Part shown: positions 45,477-54,390 of the stretch, in pieces | Position numbering within the stretch: the first letter of the stretch is position 1 | How the letters are laid out: each line of letters starts with the position of its first letter | Origin: Moraxella sp. K1664 | GTDB taxonomy: Bacteria; Pseudomonadota; Gammaproteobacteria; Pseudomonadales; Moraxellaceae | NCBI RefSeq assembly: GCF_039693965.1 | Contig: NZ_CP155576.1 | Span: 1,674,001 to 1,738,000 of the forward strand | Direction: 5' to 3' | DNA length: 64,000 bases | Translations under genes and position numbers: made by a program | The notes under the pieces: generated by a model | Seen by the model: only the letters and a program-made list of their open reading frames with translations | What the model was told of the DNA's origin: nothing | Databases searched by the model: none

Positions 45477-47645
45477 ATGCTAATCACCGAACTGGGGTAT
45501 TTTGCCTTACTGCTTGCGTTGGTGCTTGCGATACTACAAACCGTCCTGCCTGCACTGGGTGTGATAAAACATCAGACCGCTTGGCAACGCCTTGCCCCAA
45601 GCCTTGCTGTGGCAGGGTTTTTGGCGATGCTGGTGTCCTTTGTGGCACTCATGGCAGGGTTTTTGTACAACGATTTTAGTTTGGTGTATGTGGCAGGGCA
45701 TTCTAACAGCCTGCTCCCGTGGTACTATAAGCTGTCAGCGACATGGGGCGGACATGAAGGCTCGCTACTGCTGTGGCTGACGATACTGGCGACGTGGTGT
45801 ATGCTCGTGGCGGTGTGTAGCCGTGGACTACCGCTAGACATGCGAGCCAGAGTGCTGTCGGTGCTTGGTGGGGTGCAGGTGATGATGCTTGCCATGCTGA
45901 CCTTTACCTCAAACCCCTTTGTGCGGACACTGCCAAATCTGCCTGTGGACGGGGCGGATTTGAACCCGCTCTTACAAGACCCCGGACTTATTTTTCATCC
46001 GCCCATGCTGTACATGGGTTATGTGGGGCTTGCCGTGCCGTTTGCCTTTTGTATGGCGAGCCTGTGGGCGGGTCGGCTTGATGCGGTGTGGACACGGTGG
46101 TCTCGTCCGTGGACGGTGGCGGCGTGGGCGTTTTTGACCTTAGGGATTGCCATTGGGTCGTGGTGGGCGTATTATGAGTTAGGTTGGGGTGGTTGGTGGT
46201 TTTGGGACCCTGTGGAGAATGCGTCTTTGATGCCGTGGCTTGCCAGCACTGCTCTTATGCACTCGCTTGCCGTTACCGAAAAACGTGGCGTGTTCAAGGC
46301 GTGGACGATGATGCTCGCCATTTTTGGCTTTGCTCTGTCGCTCTTGGGGACGTTTTTGGTGCGTTCGGGTGTGATTACGTCTGTGCATTCGTTCGCTGCT
46401 GACCCGACTCGTGGTATGGCAATTTTGGCGATTTTGGGGGTGGTCATTGGTGGTGGCTTATTGATGTTTGCCCTGCGTGGTTGGCGTTTGACGGTGGAGA
46501 GTTTTTATCAGTTAAAATCCCGTGAGACCATACTGGTTATTAATAACATCATTCTACTGGTGGCGACACTGGTGGTGCTACTAGGCACGCTGTATCCGAT
46601 TATCGCTGATGCCTTTAAACTCGGTCAAGTCTCGGTAGGCCCGCCGTACTTTAATGCGTTGTTTGTGCCATTGTCATGGGTGCTACTTGCCTTTATGGGT
46701 GTGGGGGCGACCATGCGGTATAAATATGACAGCCGTCCCATGCTAAAAGTGCTGGCGATGACGGCGGTGTGTAGCTTGCTACTGGGTGTGGTGGGTTGGT
46801 ATATGATAAACCTACTGGGTGAGAATACGCCCTTTGACCATACCATTTATATCACGGCGAGTCTGTCGGCGTGGGTGCTACTGTTTATCGGGCTTGACAT
46901 TAAGGATAAGACTCGCCACGCCAAGGGGCTGACCAACGGACTGCGTAAACTTAGCCCAAGCTACTATGGCATGCAAATCGCCCATATTGGTGTGCTGGTT
47001 ACGGCACTGGGCGTGGCAGGCGTGAGTGCGTTAAGTCTAGAAAAAGATGTGGCGATGACGGTGGGCGACAGCACGCACGTGCAGGGTTATGATTTTTATT
47101 TGCAAGATTTTGACCTAGTGCAAGGCTCCAACTATGATGCCACACGGGCGACCATACAAGTCAAAGCGGACGGCAAGCTCATCACCACGCTCTATCCTGA
47201 AAAGCGAAACTATGTCGTCTCGATGATGCCGATGACCGAAGTGGGACTGCGAGCGAGCCTGTTTAATGAGCTGTATGTCGCCCTAGGTGAGCCAATCGTC
47301 AAGGACGGCAAGGTGGATAATAATACATGGGCGGTGCGTGTACACGTCAAGCCCATGGTGCGTTGGCTGTGGCTTGGCTCTATCATCATGGCGTTGGGTG
47401 GGTTTATTGCCATGTTTGATAAACGCTACCGTATAAAGAAAGTCAAGGCAGATTTGGTAAAGAGCAAACTAAGCCCAACGACAACGGTTAATCAAGATAA
47501 TGGCAAAAATAACGGCAAAGATAATGGTAAAGTTATCAAAGATGACGAAAGAGTTGTCAAAGATGATGAAAACGTTAGCAAAGATAACGCCAAAGACGAC
47601 CAACCCACAAAAGCCAATGACAATGCAGGGGAGATGACACCATGA
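45477..47645 (+). CDS. ccmF: Cytochrome c biogenesis heme lyase subunit CcmF
   Basis: A 722-residue inner-membrane protein that attaches heme to apocytochrome c with CcmH/CcmI. About 15 membrane helices are visible. The tryptophan-rich signature WGGHEGSLLLW and WWFWDPVENASLMPWLASTA mark the CcmF/CcmC superfamily, with His residues in membrane loops for heme b. The last 65 residues are a polar, repeat-like Lys/Asp/Asn tail (NGKNNGKDNGKVIKDDE) not usual in CcmF. It is coupled to ccmG by ATGA. The earlier genes ccmABCDE are not in the window, so the pathway is split. Confidence 0.95.
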   Translation: MLITELGYFALLLALVLAILQTVLPALGVIKHQTAWQRLAPSLAVAGFLAMLVSFVALMAGFLYNDFSLVYVAGHSNSLLPWYYKLSATWGGHEGSLLLWLTILATWCMLVAVCSRGLPLDMRARVLSVLGGVQVMMLAMLTFTSNPFVRTLPNLPVDGADLNPLLQDPGLIFHPPMLYMGYVGLAVPFAFCMASLWAGRLDAVWTRWSRPWTVAAWAFLTLGIAIGSWWAYYELGWGGWWFWDPVENASLMPWLASTALMHSLAVTEKRGVFKAWTMMLAIFGFALSLLGTFLVRSGVITSVHSFAADPTRGMAILAILGVVIGGGLLMFALRGWRLTVESFYQLKSRETILVINNIILLVATLVVLLGTLYPIIADAFKLGQVSVGPPYFNALFVPLSWVLLAFMGVGATMRYKYDSRPMLKVLAMTAVCSLLLGVVGWYMINLLGENTPFDHTIYITASLSAWVLLFIGLDIKDKTRHAKGLTNGLRKLSPSYYGMQIAHIGVLVTALGVAGVSALSLEKDVAMTVGDSTHVQGYDFYLQDFDLVQGSNYDATRATIQVKADGKLITTLYPEKRNYVVSMMPMTEVGLRASLFNELYVALGEPIVKDGKVDNNTWAVRVHVKPMVRWLWLGSIIMALGGFIAMFDKRYRIKKVKADLVKSKLSPTTTVNQDNGKNNGKDNGKVIKDDERVVKDDENVSKDNAKDDQPTKANDNAGEMTP

Positions 47646-48223
47646 ACCGCACCCAAAAACGCATGATGATTTTTCTGATTCCGTTTATCATCTTTGCCTT
47701 ACTCATGGTGATGTTTTTTAACCGTTTGGGTAAGCCGACAGACATCGTGGTTACCACAAGCATGAATAAGCCCTTGCCAGCGTTTAGCTTGCCCTTATTA
47801 TCCGACCCCAATCGGGTAATGACCAATGACAATTTGCCAAAAACGCCATTTTTAATGAATGTGTGGGGGTCATGGTGTCCGACTTGTAAGGTAGAGCACC
47901 CCTTTTTAATGGAGCTACACGCCCAAGGTGTGCCAATGGTGGGCATGAATTACAAAGACGAGCTTGCCGATGCGTTGGGTTATTTGAACCAATACAAAGA
48001 CCCGTTTTTGTACTCGGTGCAGGATTTGGATGGTAGATATGGGCTAAGTTTGGGACTGACAGGAGCCCCTGAGACGTTCGTGGTGGACGGCAATGGCGTG
48101 GTCTATAAGCACATCACAGGCGAGATACACGAAGGCAACTGGACGGCAAGTATCAAGCCATGCATGGACGCCCTAGCCAACCCCCAAGCGAACCAAACCC
48201 AAAGAACACAGGCGTGCCAATGA
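47642..48223 (+). CDS. ccmG: Periplasmic thioredoxin CcmG/DsbE
   Basis: A 193-residue membrane-anchored thioredoxin-like protein that reduces the CXXCH disulfide of apocytochrome c. It has an N-terminal anchor (MMIFLIPFIIFALLMVMFF) and the active site NVWGSWCPTCKVEHPFL; CPTC is the redox pair. GAPETFVVDGNGVVYKHITG follows, the conserved Pro loop of DsbE. It overlaps ccmF and ccmH by four bases each. Confidence 0.95.
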   Translation: MNRTQKRMMIFLIPFIIFALLMVMFFNRLGKPTDIVVTTSMNKPLPAFSLPLLSDPNRVMTNDNLPKTPFLMNVWGSWCPTCKVEHPFLMELHAQGVPMVGMNYKDELADALGYLNQYKDPFLYSVQDLDGRYGLSLGLTGAPETFVVDGNGVVYKHITGEIHEGNWTASIKPCMDALANPQANQTQRTQACQ

Positions 48224-48780
48224 TGAAATTTTGTTTAAAACACACCTTATCCATACTGGCAGTGGTCGGAACTTTGATGATAAGTACGGCAAGTTTTGGG
48301 GCGATTGAGATTTATGAATTTAAAAGTGCCGAAGACGAAGCCCGTTATAAGGCACTCATCGAAGAGTTACGTTGCCCTAAATGCCAAAACCAAAACTTAG
48401 CAGGGTCGGACGCTCCGATTGCGGTGGATTTAAAAAACCAAACCTATCAGATGATACAGGACGGCAGGAGCGATACCGAGATTCGCCAGTTCATGTTTGA
48501 CAGTTATGGCGATTTTATCAGTTACAAACCGCCTGTGCGTCCGTCCACGTGGATTTTGTGGTTTTTTCCGCCCATTTTGTTGGTGGTGTTTATCTTAGGC
48601 TGGATTTATAAAGCCAAAAAAGGGCGGACGGTGGCGGTTGATGAAGTGGCTACCTTATCCAAAGCCGAAGAAGAGCGTGTTGCTCAGATTTTAGCCAAAC
48701 ATCAAAATCCCCAATCAGAGCAAGCCCAACATTCTAATACCTCAAATTCCCACACCCAAACCGATAAGGATACGCCATGA
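48220..48780 (+). CDS. ccmH: Cytochrome c maturation protein CcmH
   Basis: A 186-residue protein with a signal peptide, the redox motif LRCPKCQNQNLAGSDAPIA (LRCxxC of CcmH), then one membrane helix (WILWFFPPILLVVFILGWIY). It has a glutamine- and serine-rich cytosolic tail. It handles the thiols of apocytochrome c with CcmG. ATG 48220 overlaps the ccmG stop; a frame from 48160 lies within ccmG and is rejected. It corresponds to the N-terminal half of the long E. coli CcmH, the other half being ccmI. Confidence 0.94.
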   Translation: MMKFCLKHTLSILAVVGTLMISTASFGAIEIYEFKSAEDEARYKALIEELRCPKCQNQNLAGSDAPIAVDLKNQTYQMIQDGRSDTEIRQFMFDSYGDFISYKPPVRPSTWILWFFPPILLVVFILGWIYKAKKGRTVAVDEVATLSKAEEERVAQILAKHQNPQSEQAQHSNTSNSHTQTDKDTP

Positions 48781-50039
48781 CCCCCACGCTGTTCTTGTTT
48801 TTTAGTTTAGCCGTACTGCTGTGCGTGGTATTGGCGTTGGTGGTGATTTATCCGTGGCTTAAAGGGCAAAAGGCGGTGGACAATCAGCTCATGGCGGTCA
48901 ATGTGGCGGTATTTGGCGAGCGGATTGCCGAGCTACAAGCGGACAAAGAAGCAGGGCGGATAGATGAAGCAACCTTTCAAGCGGGCGAGATTGAACTCAA
49001 ACGCCAACTGCTAGATGCCCAGACCTATGCCGAGACCTATGCCCCTGTGGGTATCAAAAGCCGTGCCATTGTCATGGTGTGGATACCTGTGCTGGCAGGG
49101 CTTGCTTATCTGACAACCGCCGACCGCACGTCTGTGTTTAAGCTGTGGCAAGCCCAAGACAGTGTGGGACAAGTGGCGGACGATTTGCTAGCGGGCAAGA
49201 TAGACACGCCCCCCGAGTGGGCGACCGCCGATAGCACCGCACTCATCAGTGCCATGCAAACCAACGTTCATCATCACGCCCATGACCCGAGCCGCTGGAT
49301 GCGACTGTCCGAGCTGTTCATGGCATTAGAAGTCACGCCCCAAGCCCTAGAAGCCTTGGCTCGTGCTTATCGCCTTGACCAAAGTAATGATGAGATTGCC
49401 ATTACTTATGCCCAGACCAGCTTTTTTGCCAATAATGGCGTGCTAGATGCGACCGCTCGTGATGTCCTGCGTGGCATACTCTCAAACACCCCAGACCATG
49501 AAGGGGCGATGATGATGATGGCGATGGGCGAGATGCGTGCCAATAACTTTACGATGGCAAAGGCATGGGTTGCCAAACTGCGTGAGAGTATCACCAGTAA
49601 GGGCGGTGCGGACAGGCAGTCGGCATTGGCAAGCCTAGATGAGCTGATGGCGACCATTCACGCCCAAGAAGCCAAAGCGATGGCAGGGGTCAATGTCCAT
49701 GTGAGCGTGGCAAGCAGTCTGCTCCCCCAAATCGATGAAAATGCCGTGCTGTTCGTCTCTATCTCGGACGTGGCAGGCGGTGCCCCTTATGCGGTCAAAC
49801 GCCTGTCGGTGCGTGAGTTGGTGCAGGGGGTAACGGTGTCGCTTAGTGATTTAGATGCGATGATGCCCGAGCGTACTTTGACGGCAGGGCGTGAAGCAGG
49901 GGTTGGTCTTGCGGTCAATGCTCGTATCAGCCACAGTGGTGGGGCGGTCAGCGAATCGGGCGACTTGATGGCGAACCCTGTGATATTACAAAAAGGACAA
50001 AATACGGTCAATTTGGAAATCTCACAAATCGTGCCGTAA
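48777..50039 (+). CDS. ccmI: Cytochrome c biogenesis chaperone CcmI
   Basis: A 420-residue protein with two membrane helices near the N-terminus (FLFFSLAVLLCVVLALVVIY and IVMVWIPVLAGLAYLTT) enclosing a leucine-zipper-like loop (ERIAELQADKEAGRIDEATF). A periplasmic TPR region (ALEALARAYRLDQSNDEIAI) follows, with a C-terminal beta-domain. CcmI holds apocytochrome c for heme attachment. It overlaps ccmH by four bases and ends the ccmFGHI operon; a 206-bp MITE begins 3 bases after its stop. Confidence 0.9.
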   Translation: MTPTLFLFFSLAVLLCVVLALVVIYPWLKGQKAVDNQLMAVNVAVFGERIAELQADKEAGRIDEATFQAGEIELKRQLLDAQTYAETYAPVGIKSRAIVMVWIPVLAGLAYLTTADRTSVFKLWQAQDSVGQVADDLLAGKIDTPPEWATADSTALISAMQTNVHHHAHDPSRWMRLSELFMALEVTPQALEALARAYRLDQSNDEIAITYAQTSFFANNGVLDATARDVLRGILSNTPDHEGAMMMMAMGEMRANNFTMAKAWVAKLRESITSKGGADRQSALASLDELMATIHAQEAKAMAGVNVHVSVASSLLPQIDENAVLFVSISDVAGGAPYAVKRLSVRELVQGVTVSLSDLDAMMPERTLTAGREAGVGLAVNARISHSGGAVSESGDLMANPVILQKGQNTVNLEISQIVP

Positions 50040-50042
50040 GTT

Positions 50043-50248
50043 TAGGGCGTGTTGAACATTGATAACATTTTATTTAAATTCGGTAGAGTTTTAAAGCCTT
50101 GATTGATTTTTGCATGAAAAATGGCTAAATCTCGTTTTTCATCGTCAAAATCCTTGTTGATATTTCAATATCAACTGCGGACTTTTCCTTGAAAAACTTG
50201 CGATTTTTCTCATTTTTCATTGCAAATACCAAAGGCAGGCACGCCCTA
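50043..50248 (-). repeat. 206-bp MITE between ccmI and adk
   Basis: Ends TAGGGCGTGTTGAACATT and CAGGCACGCCCTA. It matches the scpA/scpB MITE (20053-20258) in the opposite orientation and has exactly the same length. It starts directly after the ccmI stop and lies 106 bases before adk. Confidence 0.88.
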
Positions 50249-50273
50249 GTAAATGCCATTATTTTTATAATAA

Positions 50274-51008
<735 letters not shown>

Positions 51009-51025
51009 TCTAGTATTAGCTGATA

Positions 51026-51053
51026 AAAGCACGTCCGATGGGGCGTGTTTTTT
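51026..51053 (+). terminator. Terminator after adk
   Basis: GCACGTCC and GGGGCGTG pair around a short loop, followed by TTTTTT. Confidence 0.8.
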
Positions 51054-51121
51054 ATGGTTAATTTATTTAATATAATCCTAATATTGTTTTTAAAGGTAAT
51101 TTTTATATCATCATTTAACGT

Positions 51122-51162
51122 CAAAACACACCAAATGGCGGTAGGGTGCGTAATACGCACCA
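51122..51162 (+). repeat. GGTGCGT...ACGCACC dispersed repeat
   Basis: CAAAACACACCAAATGGCGG followed by TAGGGTGCGTAATACGCACC, a sequence closely matching 20987-21022 and, inverted, 45239-45265. It lies between convergent adk and cysA. Confidence 0.75.
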
Positions 51163-51185
51163 TTTAATCCAAATAGAATGATGTT

Positions 51186-51905
51186 TTAAAGCCCCAAAAA
51201 ATCCACCACAAATTCACTATTAGGACGAGCAAACAGCTCATCAGGCTTACCCATTTGTTCCACCACGCCATGATTCATGATGACCACCGTATCCGACACG
51301 GCAACCGCTTCTTCTTGGTCGTGCGTTACCATGATGGATGTGATGCCAATGTCCTTTTGGATTTGGCGTAGGGACGTGCGTAGCTCTTTACGCACTTTGG
51401 CATCCAACGCCCCAAAAGGCTCATCAAGAAGGAGTAATTTGGGGTTTGTGGCAATCGCCCGAGCCAGTGCCACACGTTGACGCTGACCGCCTGACAGCTC
51501 ATGCGGATAGCGGTCTTTGGTGTGGGGCAGTTGAATTAAATCAAGAAGTTCCGTCACTCGCTTAGTAATCTCACCCCCTGTGGGGCGTTGGTGTTTGGGG
51601 AGTAGTTCTAAGCCAAAAGCGATGTTTTGGGCGACTGTTTTGTGGCGAAATAGGGCATAGTTTTGAAAAACAAAACCTATCCCACGCTGCTGCACGGGCG
51701 TGTCGGTTACGTCTGTGCCGTCAAAATAAATCCGCCCTGTGTCGGACGTCTCTAACCCTGCAATAATCCGCAAAAGGGTGGTTTTGCCACAGCCTGATGG
51801 CCCAAGCAGGGTGGCAAGTTCGCCAGAATTGACCGAGAAACTTACGTCATTTAAGGCGGTAAATTCGCCAAAGCGTTTATGAATGTTTTTAATATCAATG
51901 CTCAT
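51186..51905 (-). CDS. cysA: Sulfate/thiosulfate ABC transporter ATPase CysA (short form)
   Basis: A 239-residue ABC ATPase with Walker A GPSGCGKTTL, Q-loop FQNYALFRH, signature LSGGQRQRVALARAI and Walker B LLLDEPFGALDAKVR. The FGALDAKVRKELR and HDQEEA sequences fit CysA. Known CysA proteins run on for about 100 more residues (the TOBE-type regulatory domain); this one stops at DFLGL, so the C-terminal domain is missing. An IS110 copy sits between it and cysT, where cysW would be expected. The repeat right arm makes up most of its upstream region. Confidence 0.85.
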   Translation of the reverse strand: MSIDIKNIHKRFGEFTALNDVSFSVNSGELATLLGPSGCGKTTLLRIIAGLETSDTGRIYFDGTDVTDTPVQQRGIGFVFQNYALFRHKTVAQNIAFGLELLPKHQRPTGGEITKRVTELLDLIQLPHTKDRYPHELSGGQRQRVALARAIATNPKLLLLDEPFGALDAKVRKELRTSLRQIQKDIGITSIMVTHDQEEAVAVSDTVVIMNHGVVEQMGKPDELFARPNSEFVVDFLGL

Positions 51906-52087
51906 GGTGGTATCCGTGTTAATGATGAATTTAGGTTTTGGTTTAAAAATATGTTATTAAGAAAACCGTTCGTGGTGAGCTTGTCAAACCTAACGGTTTT
52001 CCGCCACCCGCAGGCATGGCTCAGATACCATGATACCCCACCTAAGTCAATGGTTTTTTAAGTATCTGGTATCTAGTATCTTACAAA

Positions 52088-53071
52088 CTAACTTAAAGAT
52101 ACTTGTTGCTCAAAGGATGTTTGGGTTTTGATAACACCAAAACAGATATGTACCAATTTACGCATACAAGCACATAAGGCTTGCATTTTGGTTTTACCGT
52201 TTTGTTGTAATCGTTCATAAAATGCCTTAATGGTGCTATTATAACGAATGGCACTCATTGCAGACATATACAGCTTAGCACGCAAAGAGACTTGCCCTTG
52301 TTTGGACAGTTTGGTTGCTCCCTTAAAGACACCTGACTGTCTTTGTTTGGGTATTAAGCCTAAAAACGAAGCCATCTGTGAGGCTTTTTTAAATTGTTTG
52401 GTATGTATTAAGCATACCACTTCTTTGGCAATAACAGAACCAATACCGTCAATGGTTTCAAGTAAGGTTTTGTCTTGCTTTAAACTTGGTTGTTTGTCAA
52501 CAAAGTCATCAATGTCTTTGGTGAGTTTGGCAATTTCCTCTTGAAGGACATTGATGACTGTTTGCATGGATGCTTTAACCAAATCGGGCAGATTGGGTGA
52601 TAAGAGCAACTCTTGTCGGTTTTGCTCTCGTTGCAAATCTTCTTTGAGTGCTTCTAAGCGAGCCAATAGAGCTTTTAGCTGTTTGGCTTCAATGCTAGGT
52701 GCTATCCAAATCTCAGGCTTGTGGCTATAACCATACCTTGATAAAATAATGCTGTCTTTTTTATCAGTTTTATGGATTACCCCCAAACTGTCTGCAAATT
52801 TGCGGACATAGTTAGGATTGACAATGCTTTGCTTGATATTATTATCATCAAGAAACTCACTTAGGTGTTCATGATAAACCCCTGTTGCTTCTAGGATGAT
52901 GTGTAGCTCATCAAGATGATTGCTGACATTGGTTTTTAACCAAGCAAGCAGTAAATCAAAGCCTGCTTTGTTGTTGTTAAAAACCTTGGTTTTTACTTTA
53001 TTTGTGCTTGGGTTTATAAATGCAACATCAAACTTTGCTTTGCTGATGTCTATGCCAATATAGTGTATCAT
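52088..53071 (-). CDS. IS110-family bridge-RNA-guided recombinase, copy B
   Basis: A 327-residue recombinase with the same DEDD and serine motifs as copy A. It differs from A only at PEIWIAPS (A has PEVWVAPS) and is identical in protein to C. It is intact and probably active. Confidence 0.93.
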   Translation of the reverse strand: MIHYIGIDISKAKFDVAFINPSTNKVKTKVFNNNKAGFDLLLAWLKTNVSNHLDELHIILEATGVYHEHLSEFLDDNNIKQSIVNPNYVRKFADSLGVIHKTDKKDSIILSRYGYSHKPEIWIAPSIEAKQLKALLARLEALKEDLQREQNRQELLLSPNLPDLVKASMQTVINVLQEEIAKLTKDIDDFVDKQPSLKQDKTLLETIDGIGSVIAKEVVCLIHTKQFKKASQMASFLGLIPKQRQSGVFKGATKLSKQGQVSLRAKLYMSAMSAIRYNSTIKAFYERLQQNGKTKMQALCACMRKLVHICFGVIKTQTSFEQQVSLS

Positions 53072-53264
53072 CTGTCTCTTGCCTTGTTTATGCAGTGTCT
53101 GTTTTAATAAACGCACTTAGATACCATTCAGAGTTAAGATGACAAGCAAAGGACACCATCTGAGCACCAGTGTTAAGACACTAAGGGCGAACCCGTGTTC
53201 TCTTTGCTTGTATAACCCAACAACATTCTAGCAGATAATCTAGGTTTGGTGTTGGGTTGATACA
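53072..53264 (-). ncRNA. Putative bridge RNA of IS110 copy B
   Basis: Identical by eye to the copy A leader, with all guides in place on the minus strand: target guides GTTCGCCCT and GCTCAG, donor guides ATGGTATCT and ACAAG. The flanks it would have used (GTTCGCC-CT-GAGC) agree with its guides. Confidence 0.78.
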
Positions 53265-53343
53265 AGGGCGAACGGAAAACCTGGTTTTGCAGGAAGTTTA
53301 ATAAATTTATCTTTAAAAACAAATTCATTTTTAATTTGCTTTT

Positions 53344-54237
53344 CTAATTCGTTTTTGCCCCAAGTCGTGATGATAATTTCCATTGGGCAAAGTTAATTAA
53401 AAATAACACCACAAGCGACACAAGGAGCATAAACAACGCCACGCAAGACGCTCCTGCCACGTCAAATTGTTCTAGCTTAGATACGATGATGAGCGGTAGG
53501 ATTTCTGATTGCATGGGAATGTTGCCTGCGATAAAAATCACCGAACCATACTCGCCTGTGGCACGGGCAAACATCATGCCTGAACCGATGAGCATGGCAG
53601 GGGCAATCTCGGGCAGGATTATCTTGACAAAAGTCGTCAAACGGCTCGCCCCCATGACGGCAGACGCTTCTTCAAACTCTACCGACATCTCTGCCAGCAC
53701 AGGTTGCACCGCTCGCACAATAAAAGGAAACGACACCACAACCAAAGCCAGCCAAATACCAATGGGCGTAAAGGCAATGCGAATCGGCTCGCCTGTCAAA
53801 GCCGTGCCAAGTTTGGTGAACACTTGTCCGAACAACCCTGTGGGGGCGTAGAGCGTGGCAAGTGAAATGCCTGTAACCGCAGTCGGCAGGGCAAAGGGCA
53901 AATCCACAAGGGCGTTGATAAATGACTTGCCCCAAAAGTCATACCGCACCAGCACCCAAGCGATGAGCGTGCCAAAGACTAGGTTGGTCAAGGTCGCCAA
54001 AATCGCCATAGATAGGGATAATTTAATGGCATAAAAAACCTGTGGCTCTTTTATGGTGCTGACAATTTCGCCAAACCCCATGCCAAGCGTGGTCAAAATC
54101 ATCATGACAAACGGCAAAACAACCAGTAACGACAACGCAAACACGCTCACGCCCAGACTTAGCCCAAAAAACGGCATGATACGTCTTTGCTTGTTGCGGA
54201 CGGGGGCAGTCGGTGTGGTCGGTGTGGTGTGTGTCAT
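53344..54237 (-). CDS. cysT: Sulfate ABC transporter permease CysT
   Basis: A 297-residue inner-membrane permease with six hydrophobic segments. FALPTAVTGISLATLYAPTG and the EAA-loop region FEEASAVMGASRLTTFVKII contact the ATPase. ARATGEYGSVIFIAGNIPMQ is diagnostic for CysT (CysU) rather than CysW. In other bacteria it pairs with CysW; no cysW gene is seen between it and cysA. IS110 copy B begins 80 bases past its stop. It lies between a Sel1-repeat gene and the IS, so the operon is interrupted on both sides. Confidence 0.92.
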   Translation of the reverse strand: MTHTTPTTPTAPVRNKQRRIMPFFGLSLGVSVFALSLLVVLPFVMMILTTLGMGFGEIVSTIKEPQVFYAIKLSLSMAILATLTNLVFGTLIAWVLVRYDFWGKSFINALVDLPFALPTAVTGISLATLYAPTGLFGQVFTKLGTALTGEPIRIAFTPIGIWLALVVVSFPFIVRAVQPVLAEMSVEFEEASAVMGASRLTTFVKIILPEIAPAMLIGSGMMFARATGEYGSVIFIAGNIPMQSEILPLIIVSKLEQFDVAGASCVALFMLLVSLVVLFLINFAQWKLSSRLGAKTN

Positions 54238-54348
54238 GGTATCTTGTATGTCATAAATGGTAGGCTTATTTTAAAAGATTGGCAAAATTATGATACTGAC
54301 AAAAAGGAATATGAATTTTCGGTTTTGGGATTTATACAAAACAGGCAT

Positions 54349-54374
54349 AAAAAAGCCCGTACATTGACGGGCTT
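54349..54374 (-). terminator. Terminator after the Sel1-repeat gene
   Basis: AAGCCCGT and ACGGGCTT pair with a 6-base loop; on the minus strand it ends in a T run. It separates the Sel1 gene from cysT. Confidence 0.88.
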
Positions 54375-54390
54375 ATGTGGATTAGAGATA

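Larger units (their letters stand above)
52023..53264 (-). mobile_element. IS110-family insertion sequence, copy B
   Basis: Same 1242-bp element as copy A, on the opposite strand, between cysA and cysT. The AG core (CT on its own strand) is at 52023-52024 and 53265-53266. The left flank is ...TTCCTGCAAAACCAGG followed by TTTTCCGTTCGCC. The right flank is GAGCCATGCCTGCGGGTG with the same tail as copy A. The recombinase sequence is identical in protein to copy C. Confidence 0.92.
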
